NCBI GenBank assembly: GCA_022747635.1
Contig: JAKTNV010000011.1
Location: 15,371,975-15,435,974 of the forward strand
Reading direction: 5' to 3'
DNA: 64,000 nucleotides
From: Hetaerina americana
Lineage: Eukaryota; Arthropoda; Insecta; Odonata; Calopterygidae
A program made the translations under genes and the position numbers. Below are positions 10,701-23,470 of the stretch, in pieces (position 1 is the stretch's first letter; the number at the start of each line of letters is the position of its first letter). Under the pieces are notes generated by a model that was given only the letters and a program-made list of their open reading frames with translations, made no database searches and had not been told where the DNA came from.

Positions 10701-11438
10701 GTAAATAATAAAATACGCCTCTGTCTCGGCGATAACTTCCTTGTTTGAGCTTAATTTTTTTTCCCGCGAGCCATTTCTTCATGTTAGGGAATAAGAAAAA
10801 GTCGCAGGGAGCCAGATGGAGTGAATACGGGGGGTGCGACAGCAATTCATAACGCAGTTCATGCAGTTCATGAAGTTGACAGCCGGATCAGCTTATTGTC
10901 CACCGTAAGCAATCGCGGCACCCATCGGGCCGACAATTTTTTCATCGCCAACTTATCATGTAAAATATTAATTGCCGTTCTGGTAGACAGACCCACGGCC
11001 TCTGCTACGTTGTGCACTTTCGTTCGTCGATCAGCGAGAATCATGGCGTGGATTTTTTGAATAATTTCCTCGGTAACCGCGTCTGCCGGGCGTCCTGGTC
11101 GCTCCTAATCAAAAACAGATGTTCGCCCACGTTTAAATTCGTTGAACCAATATGGTCATAGATGGCCAAGTGTCCCCATAAACAGCATCAAACTTTGATT
11201 TTATCTTCTCGCATTTCTTCCCATCCAAAAACAAAAATCGAATTACCGAACGATTCTGCTCTTTTTCCATCTTAGTGAAAATCACGAAACACGCCTTACT
11301 CGAATGGCTGCCAAATCCAAACTAACCTTTAAATCAGTCTGAAATTTGTTTCACCGTCGTTTGATAGATGGCAGCACACGATGATAACATGAACATCCCT
11401 CAGAAACGCCCTTTTTCGTACTTATTGAACCGACCTCG
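10699..11438 (-). mobile_element. Mariner transposon relic A, central region deleted
   Basis: On the minus strand the right end carries a terminal repeat starting at 11438 (CGAGGTCGGTTCAATAAGTA) next to a TA. The N-terminal transposase region follows: GRPADAVTEEIIQKIHAM, LADRRTKVHNVAEAVGLS and LSARWVPRLLT, a mariner helix-turn-helix plus the WVPxLL motif. The coding region then jumps to the third catalytic Asp segment (PPYSLHLAPCDFFLFP) and stops inside the TA array at 10698, so the other terminal repeat is lost. The middle catalytic domain is missing. A non-autonomous, dead copy. Confidence 0.8.
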
Positions 11439-11440
11439 TA

Positions 11441-12595
11441 TGTATTTATTCATGAATATTTATTTTTTCCCCTTCAAAGTAATCCCAATTAGATATTATT
11501 CACTTGTGCATACGTTTTTCCAATCCTCGAAGCACTTTAAAAATCATTTTTTGTGATCATGTTCAGCCCCTCCTTCAATGCTGTCTTTATCTCGTCTATC
11601 GTAGAGTAGCGTCGTGGACCTATCATGGGCCTCTTCAGTTTCGGAAACAAGAAAAAGTCACCGGGGGCCAGATCTGGGGTTTGCGGTGGCTGTGGCATCA
11701 TTAATGTGTTGTTTTTGGGTAGAAATTCGCGCACAAGCAACGATGTGTGAGCAGGGGTATTGTCATGGTGCACAAGCCAATTTTTGTTCTTCCTCAAATC
11801 CGGGCGTTTGTGATGATTGCTTCGCACAAATTGCGCATGACTTACAGGTGATACTCCTTATTTACCGTTCTACTCTGTGGCAAGAACTCATGATGCACCC
11901 CAAAGCACCCCTGCAATCGAAGAAGACTTCAAGAAAAACTTTTATATTTGACCGAACTAGGCGCGCTTTTTCGGTCTTCGCTCGTATTGGCTCGCTCGTA
12001 GCAGCTTCCATTGAATTGATTGGGAGTCTAGGAGTTTCCACGTCAAATCCATAAACCCATAATTCGTCACCAGTTATTACCCTTTGGAGCAAATTTAGGT
12101 CGTCACGGATAGAGTCCAACTCCTCATTGGCAATGTTAATGCGTTGCTGTTTTTGGTCGAAATTGAGCACGAATTGAGATACGAATTTCGCAGCGACCCG
12201 TGTCATGCCCAAATCGAAGCTAAAAATTGAATGGTACGTCGATATGTTTAGGTCCTCAGCAACTTCTTTAACGGTGATTCGACGATTGGCCTTTACTATT
12301 TTATTCACCTCATGAATATTTTAATCTGTTGTTGACGTACTAGGGCGTCCGGCGCGCTCTTCGTCGTTCAAATCTTCTCGGCCCTCTGAGAACATTTTGT
12401 ATCACCGATAAACGTTGCTTCAGTCCAAGGAAGCTTCATACCATATGGATGCCACAGTCAACATTCGGCATGGGTCCGTGCACTTAATTACGTCTTTTAT
12501 TTTCAAGTACCAACGTAACGCCACAAAAAATCGAAAATCAAATATTCGTAACCAGCGAAAATTCAAAATGCGCGATAATTTGTTAACAGACCTCG
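11441..12595 (-). mobile_element. Mariner transposon relic B, nearly full length but decayed
   Basis: Minus-strand mariner of the same family as the copy at 20085. The right end (12587-12595, RC CGAGGTCTG) is the terminal repeat. Coding blocks: NKIVKANRRITVKEVAEDL (second helix-turn-helix), a first catalytic Asp in ITGDELWVYGFD, VHHDNTPAHTSLLVREF with the second Asp, and TPDLAPGDFFLFPKLKRP with the third. A C-terminal FEDWKKR...GDYFEG-like end follows at 11460-11540. At least two frameshifts break the frame between 11827 and 11862 and within 12200-12300. The left end directly adjoins the end of relic A. Confidence 0.82.
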
Positions 12596-12596
12596 T

Positions 12597-12798
<202 letters not shown>

Positions 12799-12799
12799 T

Positions 12800-13960
12800 A
12801 CTCGTAGACCTGTATATTTTCTGTGTGTGTGCGTTTTTGTGTGCTAACTGGCGGGGGTAAAGGCGTCTGTACTCCCGTCTCGTCTTTCTGGAACATAGGA
12901 AATGGAGAGTCTCGAGAGCTACGGTTTTTTTCTTATTTTTTTCCCTGAAATAGGAAAAAAGAGGGATAGGAGTAAGAGGCTGGTATGGATGTGACTCGGA
13001 ACAAAACGTTTGCATGCGTCCGGGTGTGTGTGCGGGGTGCCGTGATACGATAACCAGGGTCAACGAAGGACGAGGAGCTGTAGGGTGGGGAGAGGTGGTC
13101 GAGGGGTCATCCCTGCGATTTCCTTTGCCTTTTGGGTCATTCGCCTTGTCCTTCCACAGACTCTCCCTTCCGACCTTTATGGTATCCAGTGGAATAAAGG
13201 ACATCCTCCTCCCCCGCCTCCTTCCATCCAGTCCCATTCCCTTTACCAACCCATCGCACTCCAGGAAGTAGAACCAGGGGGGGTTTTCGTACCTCTGAAT
13301 CCGTTTCCCCTTTCCGTTCCTCTTCCTTCCCTTCCCTTTTAACCTCCCCCACTCCCTTTATTTTTTTTTAACCCTACCACCATTTTCCTTACCTATTCCC
13401 TTTTATGTTTTACGAGGCACAAAAGAAATTTCGTTCCTCTTTTCCCGCGAATCCCACAGCTCCTTCAAGTCCTTCTTTCCCTTCGTCTTTATTCGTGCCT
13501 CTCTCCTCGCAGCATCCTTTGTTAGTTCTCCTTCGTCTCGTTTCGTCTACCTCCACGAGTCTCGCTTCGCTTGTTTTTCCTTCTCTCCCTTTCGGTGTTC
13601 CCTTCGAGCTTCTCGGCCATGGACGTGAATTTGCCCTTTTTTACGGCTCGAAGAGATTACTCGCTTGTGCGAACTCCGTCGCCCGGAAATATTCAATTAA
13701 ACCGGGGGAAGTGTGCGGTTTATTCATTTTTTATTTTTTGAGCTCACTTCCGTTCCTGCCCTCGAGTGTGGTGTGCGCTGGCAAAGAATTCCTGTGCGTG
13801 TGTGTGTGTGCGAGGGTGCGTGTTCTGTAAAAGTTGAAGCCAAAAGAGCGAGCGAGAGATACGTGTGTTTTTTTCGTCCAAGAGTTTTCCGTTTGGGATG
13901 CTCTTTTGCTTGACTACACCGCGAAATACGTTCGAATCCTTAGCATAAATTTTTACAAAC
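12800..13960. other. GC/CT-rich patch without recognised gene
   Basis: Markedly less AT-rich than its surroundings, with polypyrimidine runs (13300-13600) and many CpG dinucleotides near 13430-13720. Frames of up to 141 codons (13405-13830) are Ser/Pro/Leu-rich, as any CT-rich strand would give, and have no domain I know. It could be a promoter, a 5' UTR exon or unique regulatory DNA of a host gene; nothing in the sequence decides this. Confidence 0.4.
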
Positions 13961-15915
13961 ATTCAAGCAAAGATAGAAGTCTTAAAAAAAATTTTCAAGC
14001 TAGAAAAATTTGTGTAACTTAAGGTAGATTTCTCGAAAAGATTGAGATAAAAAATATTGGGTGAAATTGTTTATCTTAAATTCAAGTGAGATCTTGCTCG
14101 AAAAGAAGGGAAGCTTAAGGTGATTTGTTGTAGATTTTATTATGAACACAATAAAACATGTACATTTGAGATATTCTGATGACTCTTTTTCTTTGGATTG
14201 GTGGAAAAAACACCGATAAATATTTTAATTACTATGCTAACCATCTACTAAAACCAAAAAAAAAAAATTCTGCTCTATTACTTAATGCAGAACTATTTCT
14301 CTATGTGACCCAAATCATGTTGGCGAAAACACTGAGACCAGCAAGGACTCGCTTCTTAAGAACAGCTTTCCAAAAACACTCATAGACATAATTTCGCATT
14401 CAGGCAGAACAACCTTATAGAGCAATACTTGGCTAGACATACAAATAGTACCAACACGCACTATCTCAGCACTCACTCCTTCTGACAGCAGCCATGTTTC
14501 ACGAACAGAAATCTCAATGTCATAAATGGAAATAATCATAGGAACCCGCCACCGATGCCATAATAATACCAGCCCTGCAACTCTTCACAATGCAACGCAA
14601 GGTCTACATCTATAGACTCTCATCAGGCCTCTAGATTATCTTATTCGTACATGTATGCCTTGCCGTCACGATGACTCTCATCTCATGTACGATAACGTAT
14701 AATATTCAGCCATGCCGTCTATTACGACTTCCATTATGTAATGAAGTCACATTATGACTTGTTTCTAAACAATGAACGCGAGTACACCAGTTTATGCATT
14801 TATCATATTTGACCGACAAACAAGCAAAGTATCAGATAGTCACTGTAAAGTAATTAAACAATGACCTGTTGGGTTTAAAACTATTTAGACGCGTTGGCAA
14901 TAGATAACCCTGAGCGAGTTTGCTGAATTTACGTCATCAGGGATAATTTTCAGCAAGTATTTGTGGGTGAAAATAACCTCGCAAGTTTTTTTTTGCGAAA
15001 AAATTTTGCTTTGATTGAAAATTTCTAGGTTTTGGGATACTAGCGAACGAAAAATTTGCTTGGGTTGTTGATTTGCCTTCCAATTTTCGATGCGCCCTGT
15101 CGAAATTCTTTTGTCTCGGAGGGATTAATCGCTCGAAAAATCGCGTGAATATTGTGTGGTGGGGATGAAAAAGAGATTGGCGAATTTGATAGAGAGAAAA
15201 GGCAGAGAAAGAGAGGGTTGTAAGGAGGAATGCGTGAGGGATTAAACCCGTCTGAAGCCATCTGCAATCCACAAATCTTCGCGTCCTCCTCGTCAAGGGA
15301 AACGTATTCGTTTATTCGCCTGAGAGAATTCACTGTTTTCCTCTGAAAGGGTTCGCATTCCGCACTTAATGTGTCCCGAATTACATAGGAAATTCCTCTG
15401 TACGAGATCGCTGTAATAAAAACGAAAAAAAGGACGATATATAAGTTAGCTCGAATTGCTTTACTCTTTCATGTTATCTGTAAACCAAACTCTGTTTACT
15501 CCTTAGGGGAATATGGAGTACTACAGATACCAAGTCGTCCAGGACAACAATGAGCAATCATGAAAAAAAATTACAATATTTCTCATCTGAGCTCGTCAAG
15601 CAGCATTATTATTTTCTCTTTTGCTAAGAAATGGATTAGATCGACTGACATGACAAGCAATTTTCGAACATTGAAATTGAACATAAACTTCTTCTCTTAC
15701 AGGGTTTGCGGTCAGAAATACCAAAACTTTGGTTTACACAAGGAAAATTACTAATTTTGATAATTTATTTGCAAAAATTAAATAACGAACAATTAAATTG
15801 TAAAAAATATTGCAGGAAATGCTGCGATACTTACTATACTTACTTCAATGGAGTAATCTGCCGGGGTGTTAACGAAATACTAGGTTCTTAACCGTATGAA
15901 AGTCAATTACCATGA
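13961..15915. other. Mostly unique DNA, no recognised gene
   Basis: AT-rich. A possible degenerate hammerhead-like motif (minus strand, 14597-14626) is listed separately. Open frames at 14937-15333 show no known domain. Confidence 0.5.
14597..14626 (-). other. Degenerate hammerhead-like motif
   Basis: Reading the minus strand, CTGATGA (14626-14620) is followed by a stem with GTCTA and TAGAC pairing around a short loop (14617-14602). Where the core needs GAAA there is TTGC instead, so it could not self-cleave. Sequence beyond it is unlike LINE or mariner DNA and may be a Penelope-type pseudo-LTR remnant. Confidence 0.3.
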
Positions 15916-15917
15916 CT

Positions 15918-16012
15918 GGGAATTGAGCTCATAACACTCATTCAGATGTTGGGGGATCTAGGTTTGAATCTCGAGCAGGGCAAATACTTTTTACACCTTG
16001 ATATTATCTATC
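15918..16012 (+). repeat. tRNA-derived SINE fragment, family 2
   Basis: A B-box-like GGTTTGAATCTCGAGC follows a weak A-box region, then a tail (GCAAATACTTTTTACACC, TTGATATTAT) that recurs at 63490. Only the tRNA-like head and part of the tail remain. It is not a functional tRNA because no cloverleaf can be drawn. Confidence 0.6.
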
Positions 16013-16184
16013 TATTTTAATGAAGCAACATTTTAATTAATAATTTTTAATGATATATAAATTTATAATTCAATTTTTAAATAAAATTCGTTATTTCATC
16101 TTCTTCATTTGAAGCAGTTACTTTATTGTATTGAATTGTCTCTGAAGTTTTTCTCTATCTTTCATAATTATTTACTTATTGGAC

Positions 16185-16375
16185 GACTTTATTAGGGCGA
16201 GATTGGGACTACATAGTCCATACCTACCACTAACCTATGTGCAATACATTGAAGACAATTAAAAACACCCAATCCCTTGATGGAGGAAAACTCACCTAGG
16301 CGGGAATCAAACCCGCGATCTCGGTGTTGGCTGACGAGGACGTTACCATGTCGCCATCGGGGCGGGCAAACAAAT
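16185..16375 (-). repeat. tRNA-derived SINE, family 3
   Basis: The minus strand starts GCCCGCCCCGATGGCGACAT and carries a good B box (GGGTTTGATTCCCGCC) about 50 bp later, followed by about 110 bp of body ending near 16185. The head looks tRNA-like, but the anticodon region does not fold well and a long unrelated body follows, so this is a SINE and not a tRNA gene. Confidence 0.6.
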
Positions 16376-16379
16376 AAAC

Positions 16380-17850
16380 ATTTAGGGCAGTGCGTTTTTT
16401 GACATTGAATATGACGTTTTTAACTTCAAAAATAAAACTTTCCCTAATTTTTCGACACATTAAACAAGTAAAATAATTCAAAGAATGTACATAATGTTGA
16501 ATAGAGGTACATGCACTACGGTATCTAGGTGATTAATGCTTCTCCACGAAATGTGAGACGAGCTGATAGTAACAAAGAGAACTGTAAAATGAAGGTTAGA
16601 TGAAGTGATGAAAGCAGACCAGGCTACGTAGAATGAGAAAGAATATAAAATAAATACTTTTCCCCCTATACTACGGTGGCTTACAGTAATTCTAATCCCT
16701 TATCGTTGTTGAGAAAAATGATATATTACATCTGTCAATTCCGCTTTTAATCTCACTAATATTTAGCCATGATTTCTCAAACTAAAGCACGACAGGGTAA
16801 AAAATACATTTTTAGCATCATCGTTAAAGAAATGTGAATCCTTCCGTTATTTAACCTTCGCTCCGTGAGTCAAGAACCATATAGTAAACTCTACAGCCAA
16901 GAAGAAGTAGATGAATTGGACAAAACTTGAGGCATAATAGATTAATTAGAAATATAATAAAAAGGGAAGATTAAAGGAAATATCCCACAAAGAATTTGAC
17001 AAGGACGTAAAACAGAGAAGTTATCAGGGAGTGAGGGAATTAATACTTAATAGGGATGAATAGATGGCTGCTGTAAAACAATCTTTGAAATGAAATACTG
17101 ATGAGCTTTCTTTGTGTGCCTGGACTTTTTTTTTACCTAATAATCCTCAGAGTATGGGACCAACGCATTACGGTTGCGAGTCTGAAAAAAGCACCTTGAT
17201 ATCGTAACTTCTTGCATAAAAAATCTGGGTTAGCCTTTATAGGTTAGTAAACCAAGGATTTTATGGCCACATGTTGGTACATAATGCAAGGAGGTCGAAA
17301 AAATAACTCACATGGGGAGCCAACATTTTTCGTACCATCCCCATCAGGATTGCAAAACTCAAAAATGGAGCTAACAGGTAATACTTACTTATATTGTGCA
17401 TCATTTAAGGTAGGGAAGGATAAATATTGGGCAGCACTGCTTTATGATTAGCTGCAAAGCAGATACGTATTTTCCGGGGTTGCATCAAGGAAAGCTTATG
17501 GAAGTTGTCTGTAAAAGGATTTTTTGAAATTTCTTCTTAATATGTAGAGATAAAACGACCAAGTAGAATTTAGCGTTTATTAATGAGATCGCGATACTTA
17601 TTTCGACTTTTGAATGCTATCATCATTACATTTGATGATTACTGACTTAGACGCAAAAATCATATCCTACGAGGGGTTATCGTAAATGTTTAATTATTGC
17701 TAAATATATATTACTTAATTTTTTCCTGTTATTCTTAAGACTTCTATGCGAAGTAGCCTCCATCCAGAGTTATAACAATGCATGTGCGCTGATAATCTGA
17801 GAATTAAAAAAAAAATAAGCAGGAGTTTCGAAGAACGTATGTGAATTTTT
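16380..17850. other. No recognisable gene
   Basis: AT-rich unique DNA with no homology visible to me. Confidence 0.55.
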
Positions 17851-17854
17851 TTTG

Positions 17855-18255
17855 GAAATCTAAGAGCTAGTTGGAGATGGATGAGGAAAGGATGGGCTGC
17901 GCATTGTGAGCGTTTTCGGAAAACTAGGAGTTTTCAATTCAATCAAGACATGGCACCGGCTCACAAATCCGTTATTGAAATGGCCAAAATTCATGAATTA
18001 AATTTTAGCACCCTCGGATTATCTTCTGTTCACAAACTTGAAAAGATGTGGTCAAAGATTTTCCAACCGTGAAGAAGCGATGTCGGCAGTGAATGGCTAT
18101 TTTGAGAAGCAAGACAGTTCTTATTTTAAAAAGGGTATCGAACTAATTGAAAATCACTGGGAAAAGTTTAAAGAGCTGAAAGGAAATTATGTTGAAAAGT
18201 AAGTACAATTTTTTCCAAATATTTGTATGTTTTTTGCTTGGTCGGGTACTATTGG
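17855..18255 (+). mobile_element. Mariner transposon C-terminal relic
   Basis: Plus-strand remnant of a mariner family different from the copies at 20085 and 56429. The second catalytic Asp region is visible as FNQDMAPAHKSVIEMAKIH (17938-17998). The third catalytic region has decayed. A frameshift follows near 18070, after which EEAMSAVNGYFEKQDSSYF, KKGIELIENHWEKF and ELKGNYVEK give the C-terminus and stop. GGTCGGGTACTATTGGGA at 18240-18257 resembles a mariner end. The N-terminal half is missing. Confidence 0.75.
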
Positions 18256-18259
18256 GAAT

Positions 18260-20080
18260 ACCCACGTATTGCAAACAAATGTTCGACTAAGATCTGTCAG
18301 AAATGAAAGGGTTATAGAAAATTTGTATTGCCAAAGATAGGCTGCCAATGGAATAACAAAAATTTTGACCAGTATGGAGTGAAGCTCAAGGAAGCTTATA
18401 AAAAAATTTTGAGGCGGTTTATTGCCGGAGGATAACATGGAAAATGCCATTGCTATTTCACCAGAGTGGAATGTGATGCGTACAGGAATTAGAGAAAGGA
18501 GGAATGGACCAACATCCAGTTGATGTTTTCTGACGAGGTTGAAATAAAAGATTTTATTCTGTTCGTAAGTCAACTTTGGTTTCAACGCATATAAAATAAT
18601 ATCACCCCCACTTTTTCGCCAATCAACTAGCCATGAAATTGAAATGCGTTAATTATTCTGCCACCGCGGGATATTTGGAAGTTGCAGATGTTCGGGAGCA
18701 GAGGGCGCTTTCCGTCCCCGCGGCCCCCCACGAAGAAAAGCAGGGGAAAAATTATTGCAAAATTCGAAGAGAATATACTTCCCCAGGCAATGTGAAAACC
18801 CGTCGACAAAAATAGACATTTATGATATATATGATATATGGATCGTTATCATTTCTTCAGTGGCGTGAATCCTTTCCATACATTAAAAGCATATAATTAA
18901 GGACAATACATTTAGGAACCCGTAGAAAACATTTTGCTAAATTATGTGATGGCAAATGTTTTTTGATCGCATACATTCGGTGACACTCCGAGGTAAAAAC
19001 CCTGTATCCGACCCTTTTGCTGAACTAGACCTCTGACTGGTTAATGTAGATTTATATTGGAAATAATGATTTCAGAGTTGCAATTTAAATAAAAATATTT
19101 TCTGTGGTAGATTTTCTTTTATTACATCAAGGATAATCCTACGTTAAATCCTTGCATTGACTTGACGCAATTATCCTCTCAATTATTCAGCTGATCTCTT
19201 CATGTCCACTTATCTTTTCTCTCCGGTATCTCTTAGTACTTTCTCTATTGTAACCATGAGGGATCTCCCCCTGTAGCTCCAATCATTCACATTTTCTTCT
19301 TTTTGAGATCATAATGTCTAAATTGTTCAGTTTTAAATCAGTTCAGTTCAGTTTAAATAGGTTAGTGCCTTCTCCTTTTTGTGAGAACTTCCATTTGACT
19401 TTTTTATCCTATGCTTTTTGGAGTGTCTTTGATAGATATAGGATTCGCGAATATGATATCCATCACTTTCCTTAGATAGCCTTGGCATTGAGGTTGGTAG
19501 GTAAGCTAATCATGGCTGAGACATTCACGATGCCTACAATTTTATCTATTCCGCAGAGGTTTTTGTCCACTCCTCCCTACCATCAAGATGCATGCTCAAC
19601 ACATATGCTTTTGACTATGTAATTATAGTGTAAACTCATTTATATGGCTACCACCGAATTTTTACTTGAAAATAATAATTACTTACTTGAAGAATATAAT
19701 ATGTACTTTTATTGTCCGTTTTTTTAATATCGAGCACAAGATGACCCTAGTTTATCTCGTAATAATTAAAATCATCTAAGGAAATTTGGTATCTCAGGCT
19801 TAAAATTATGGAATTTGCTCAACATATTGAAATTAAAGAAGTAACTTTGTAATTCCAAATAAACATTTTTGAAACACGACCAAAGTTAAAACGCGTCTTC
19901 GTCACCTGATGATGACGTTCAATGTTGAAACCTAGGTCCTGTTTTATGAAGTTAATGTGGAATTACAAAATTATTTTTTAATTTCATAAATGAATGATAT
20001 GTATACAATGAATAACAATAATTGTAATTTTATAAAATTTGTTATATGCAAGTCTTCAGTCAGAAAGACATGCATGTATA
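18260..20080. other. No recognisable gene
   Basis: AT-rich. A frame near 18500 (WTNIQLMFSDEV) faintly recalls a Tc1-type transposase but is too short to support a call. A hammerhead-like motif at 19906 is listed separately. Confidence 0.5.
19906..19931 (+). other. Hammerhead-like core with weak stem II
   Basis: CTGATGA (19906-19912) and GAAAC (19927-19931) are both intact and separated by 14 bases. The intervening sequence forms only about three pairs (ACG with UGU), so stem II is decayed or this is chance. Flanking sequence up to about 19980 has the look of repeat DNA. Confidence 0.35.
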
Positions 20081-20084
20081 TGTA

Positions 20085-21297
20085 CGAGGTCTGTTCAAAA
20101 AGTATAGCGATTTTTATGTTTTTGCAAAAATTATTTCTTTATTCATTATCCTCGAAGCACTTCAAAAAATCATTTTCTGTTATCTTGTTCAGCTTCTCTT
20201 CGATTGCAGCCTTTATCTCGTCTATCGTAGAGTATCGTCGTCCTTTCATGGGCCTCTTTAGTTTCGGGAACAAGAAAAAGTCACTGGGGGCCAGATCTGG
20301 GGGATACGGTGGCTGCGGCATCATTAGTTTGTTCTTTTTGGCCGAAAATTCGCGCGCAAGTAACGATGTGTGAGCGGCTGTATGGCATGGTGCAAAAGCC
20401 AATTTTTGTTCTTCCACAAATCCGGGCGGATTGCTTCACGCAAATTGCGCATGACTTGCAGGTAATATTCCTTATTTACCGTTCTACCCTGTGGCAAGAA
20501 CTCGTAATGCACCACGCCCCTGCAATTGAAGAAAACTGTAGGCAAAACTTTCGCATTCCACCGAACTTGGCTCCTGCTGCAGCTTCCATTGGAATGATTG
20601 AGCTTTAGTTTCCGCGTCATAACCATAAACCCATGATTTTTCACCAGTTATGTCCCTCTGGAGCAAATTTGGGTCATCGCGGGCAGAGTAATTAGCAATG
20701 TTAATGAGGCGTTGCTGTTTTTGGTCGAAATTGAGCAAATTTGGCAAAAATATCGTGGCGACACGTATCATACCCAAACCATAGGTTATGACACGACCCA
20801 ATCAATATGTTAGGCCCTATACAACTTCTATAACGGTGTTTTGACGATTGGTCAATACTATTTTATTCACTTCATCAATATTTTCGTCTGCTGTTGACGT
20901 ACTATGGTGTCCTCTTCGTCGTTCACATCTTCTCGGCCTTCTGAGAACATTTTGTACCACCGATAAACGTTGCTACGGTCCAAGGTAGTTTTACAAGTCC
21001 AAGCTTTATAATCAAAAGTCAACATTCAGAATGCTTCCGTGCGCATAATTTCGTTTTTTACACAAAATATGATACAAATTCTTTGATCCATTTATTGGAA
21101 CAGGCAAAAATCGAAGACAAGCCAAAACACGTCTAAGTAAAACAGCTGTCAACAATTAACGGAGAATTCAAAATGACCGAAATTTTTGGCATAGGTGAGA
21201 GACATACGTACCAACATAAAGCCACAAAAAAATCGAAAATCAATTATTTGTAACCCGCGAAACTTCAAACTTCGCAACATTTTTTGATCAGACCTCG
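20085..21297 (-). mobile_element. Mariner transposon, both ends present, transposase decayed
   Basis: A 1213-bp element flanked by TA on both sides. Its ends read CGAGGTCTGTTCAAAAAGTA at the left and, on the minus strand at the right, CGAGGTCTGATCAAAAAATG, an imperfect inverted pair. The minus strand encodes a broken transposase: ERRxxGRPST-like linker near 20900, DITGEKSWVYGYDAETKAQS where the first catalytic GDE has become GEK, an HHA-x-Q-P-L region where the second Asp is lost, and YPPDLAPSDFFLFPKLKRP with the third. The C-terminus lacks the DWKKR...GDYFEG end kept in relic B. Several frameshifts. Same family as relic B at 11441. Confidence 0.85.
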
Positions 21298-21302
21298 TAT
21301 AT

Positions 21303-21303
21303 T

Positions 21304-21363
<60 letters not shown>
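21303..21363. repeat. (TA)n microsatellite at the mariner end
   Basis: GTGTGTATA then pure TA, starting a few bases after the right TA duplication of the mariner. Confidence 0.96.
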
Positions 21364-21367
<4 letters not shown>

Positions 21368-22280
21368 TTTCGTATTCAAAAGTAAACGTAATTAAAGAGG
21401 GGCCATTTGCAGAATATGATGTTGGATCTTGGTTGTTAGGAGAGACAAGGGAATTGTCGCTGCACAGTTTGGTGCTTAGATCCAGTCAAAATTTACTTTC
21501 ACTAGTAGATTAACCATAATACTAATAATATTGATTCAAAATAACAATACACAATCCTCCATGACATAACATATAAGAGATAGACAGCAACGTTTCTTTC
21601 GCGGGCGAAATTACGCGGTAGCCTTTCTGCCACCGAAGACTCGATTTTGCATTCCCGCATATCCCGATCACATTAGCCCATGCGAAGGCGAACATGGCGA
21701 AATGTACATAAATGCAGAGTAAACAAAGGCAAAGCTAGGACATATGATCTATTCCCACACTACGGAGCGTATTTCATAACGGATATTTGCACTATTAACG
21801 TTGCATCCATAGCAATAAACACGCCACCATAGTGGACAAATATAAACTGTGACAGCGTTTCTAAAATCAACAATGCTATCGCTACTTAACACAGTCGAAT
21901 GACCCCAGTAATGCAACGCGAGAAATTTCATCCAATTCTCAGTATGAGGTTATGCAAGATAGAGCACGCCCAGGATTTTTTAACTTAGCAGAATCGTCTC
22001 GCCTTCCTCTGCAAATAAGTCAGCTTCGTGACACTGAATCGCTCGATCCCTGGCCGCAAACATAGCAGTATCCGAACAGAATGATTGAAGAGACCCTGTT
22101 ATCCTTACAAATTTCTTTTCGAAATCTAGGCATTTGATATAAAGTTCACCTTCAGATAAGGAATTACAGGTGCCCCTCTACGTCAGAAGGGTACTGGTAC
22201 CTGGAAAAATTAAACTCGGAAGCACTATATACCGTCCATACTCTTCCATATATTTCGATCTTTGAATATGTATTTATATT
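21364..22280. other. No recognisable gene
   Basis: Unique-looking DNA with no domain homology visible. Confidence 0.5.
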
Positions 22281-22282
22281 AC

Positions 22283-22935
22283 TTACATATAAACCCTGCA
22301 AGCCACCGTCAGGGTGTGTGGCAGGGGATGAATACGCACCAGAATAATTTTACCCGAAAATGAACCTACCGTGGTGGAACAATGTTATTATGATACCCTA
22401 TCGTTTGTGGAAAAAATGGCATCTTAAATTCATCTGCTCGACACTTATTCTCTCTAATTTCATTAGCATGATCTCTCTTATCGTAGTACGATGGGGCAAT
22501 AATAAATGTTCAGCATTACTGCTAAAGAGACCTTCCTATTTATATGAGTGAGCATGAGTTTAAATCTGTTATTTAACATTCTCACTGTAAGTGATTCCCA
22601 GCCTAGCTGCTCTAATATTTTGGATTCGCTACTAGGTTTATAATAGCAACGTTTTACAAACCTAGCTCTACGCTGCACACGATCGAATTCGGCAATTAAT
22701 CTAACTTCGTGAGGATCCTATATACTTGCAGCATATTCTAAATGAGACCTGACCAGCGACAGATAACATTCCTCTTTGACCTTTTCATCACATTTACCAA
22801 GTACTCTTCTAATAAATCCTTATTTTTTTGTTAACTTGTCCACATATTCCCCGTACGTGTTTCACCCAGGAGACATCGTGAGTGAGGGTAACGCCTAGGT
22901 ATTTAATTGAGTGTACACGTTAAGTCAAAATTTCT
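22283..22935 (-). mobile_element. CR1/L2-type LINE 3' fragment
   Basis: The minus strand encodes the post-RT C-terminus of a LINE related to the 4583-9180 element: QRRARFVKRCYY, then LEQLGWESLTVRMLNNRFKL (22520-22678), preceded at 22680-22930 by an out-of-frame LVRSHLEYAASI and TLTHDVSWVKH-like region. It ends at the shared 3' terminus (22290-22345, GCAAGCCACCGTCAGGGTGT on the plus strand). 5'-truncated and frameshifted. Confidence 0.78.
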
Positions 22936-23367
22936 ATGAAAATAATCAAGGAATGATGTATACACGAAAGGAGTAATTATATTACATTTAAAAGGAGCTG
23001 TTATTTGAGATGTGAGTTAAACTTCTGCAAGGTTGCATTCCGAGTTTTACCGCCATTGTCTTTACTACATAATAACGCCATATTTGCCATATTTATAAGC
23101 ACAAAAAAGCGCTCATTTTGCATTGCTGCGTGAAAGAAAAACAATTTTAGCAGTATCATTTGGTGGCGCCACCAGCGGCATGGACCGTGAATTTCGGAGC
23201 ACACAAAATCTCTACTCTGCCGATAGAACTGGACGATATAGTTGATAAATCAAAAATCAAGATAAATATGGGGTATATATGACTTGACAACTACTTATGA
23301 AAATATTAAATCATGCCTGTAGATATAAGGAAATGGGATTGGAAAGCATAGAAAAGACAAATACAGG

Positions 23368-23470
23368 AATGGTGGGGAAGGCGGAATCGAGCATATCACG
23401 AGCGCATAAAATTTTTCTTGATCAAGACTTGAACCATGGATCTTTCGCATTGCCGGGCCGATTCTCTACA
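23368..23470 (-). repeat. tRNA-derived SINE fragment, family 1
   Basis: Shares GGGGAAGGCGGAATCGAGCA with the copy at 41451 and, reading the minus strand, a B-box-like GGTTCAAGTC region (near 23430-23442) with the family tail. The A-box side is truncated. Confidence 0.65.

Noticed and set aside
13405..13830. 141-codon Ser/Pro/Leu-rich frame as a gene
   Set aside because: Composition is fully explained by the polypyrimidine bias and ends in a GT repeat translation.
18260..18600. Tc1-type transposase remnant
   Set aside because: Only a short WTNIQLMFSDEV-like match; not enough to separate from chance.
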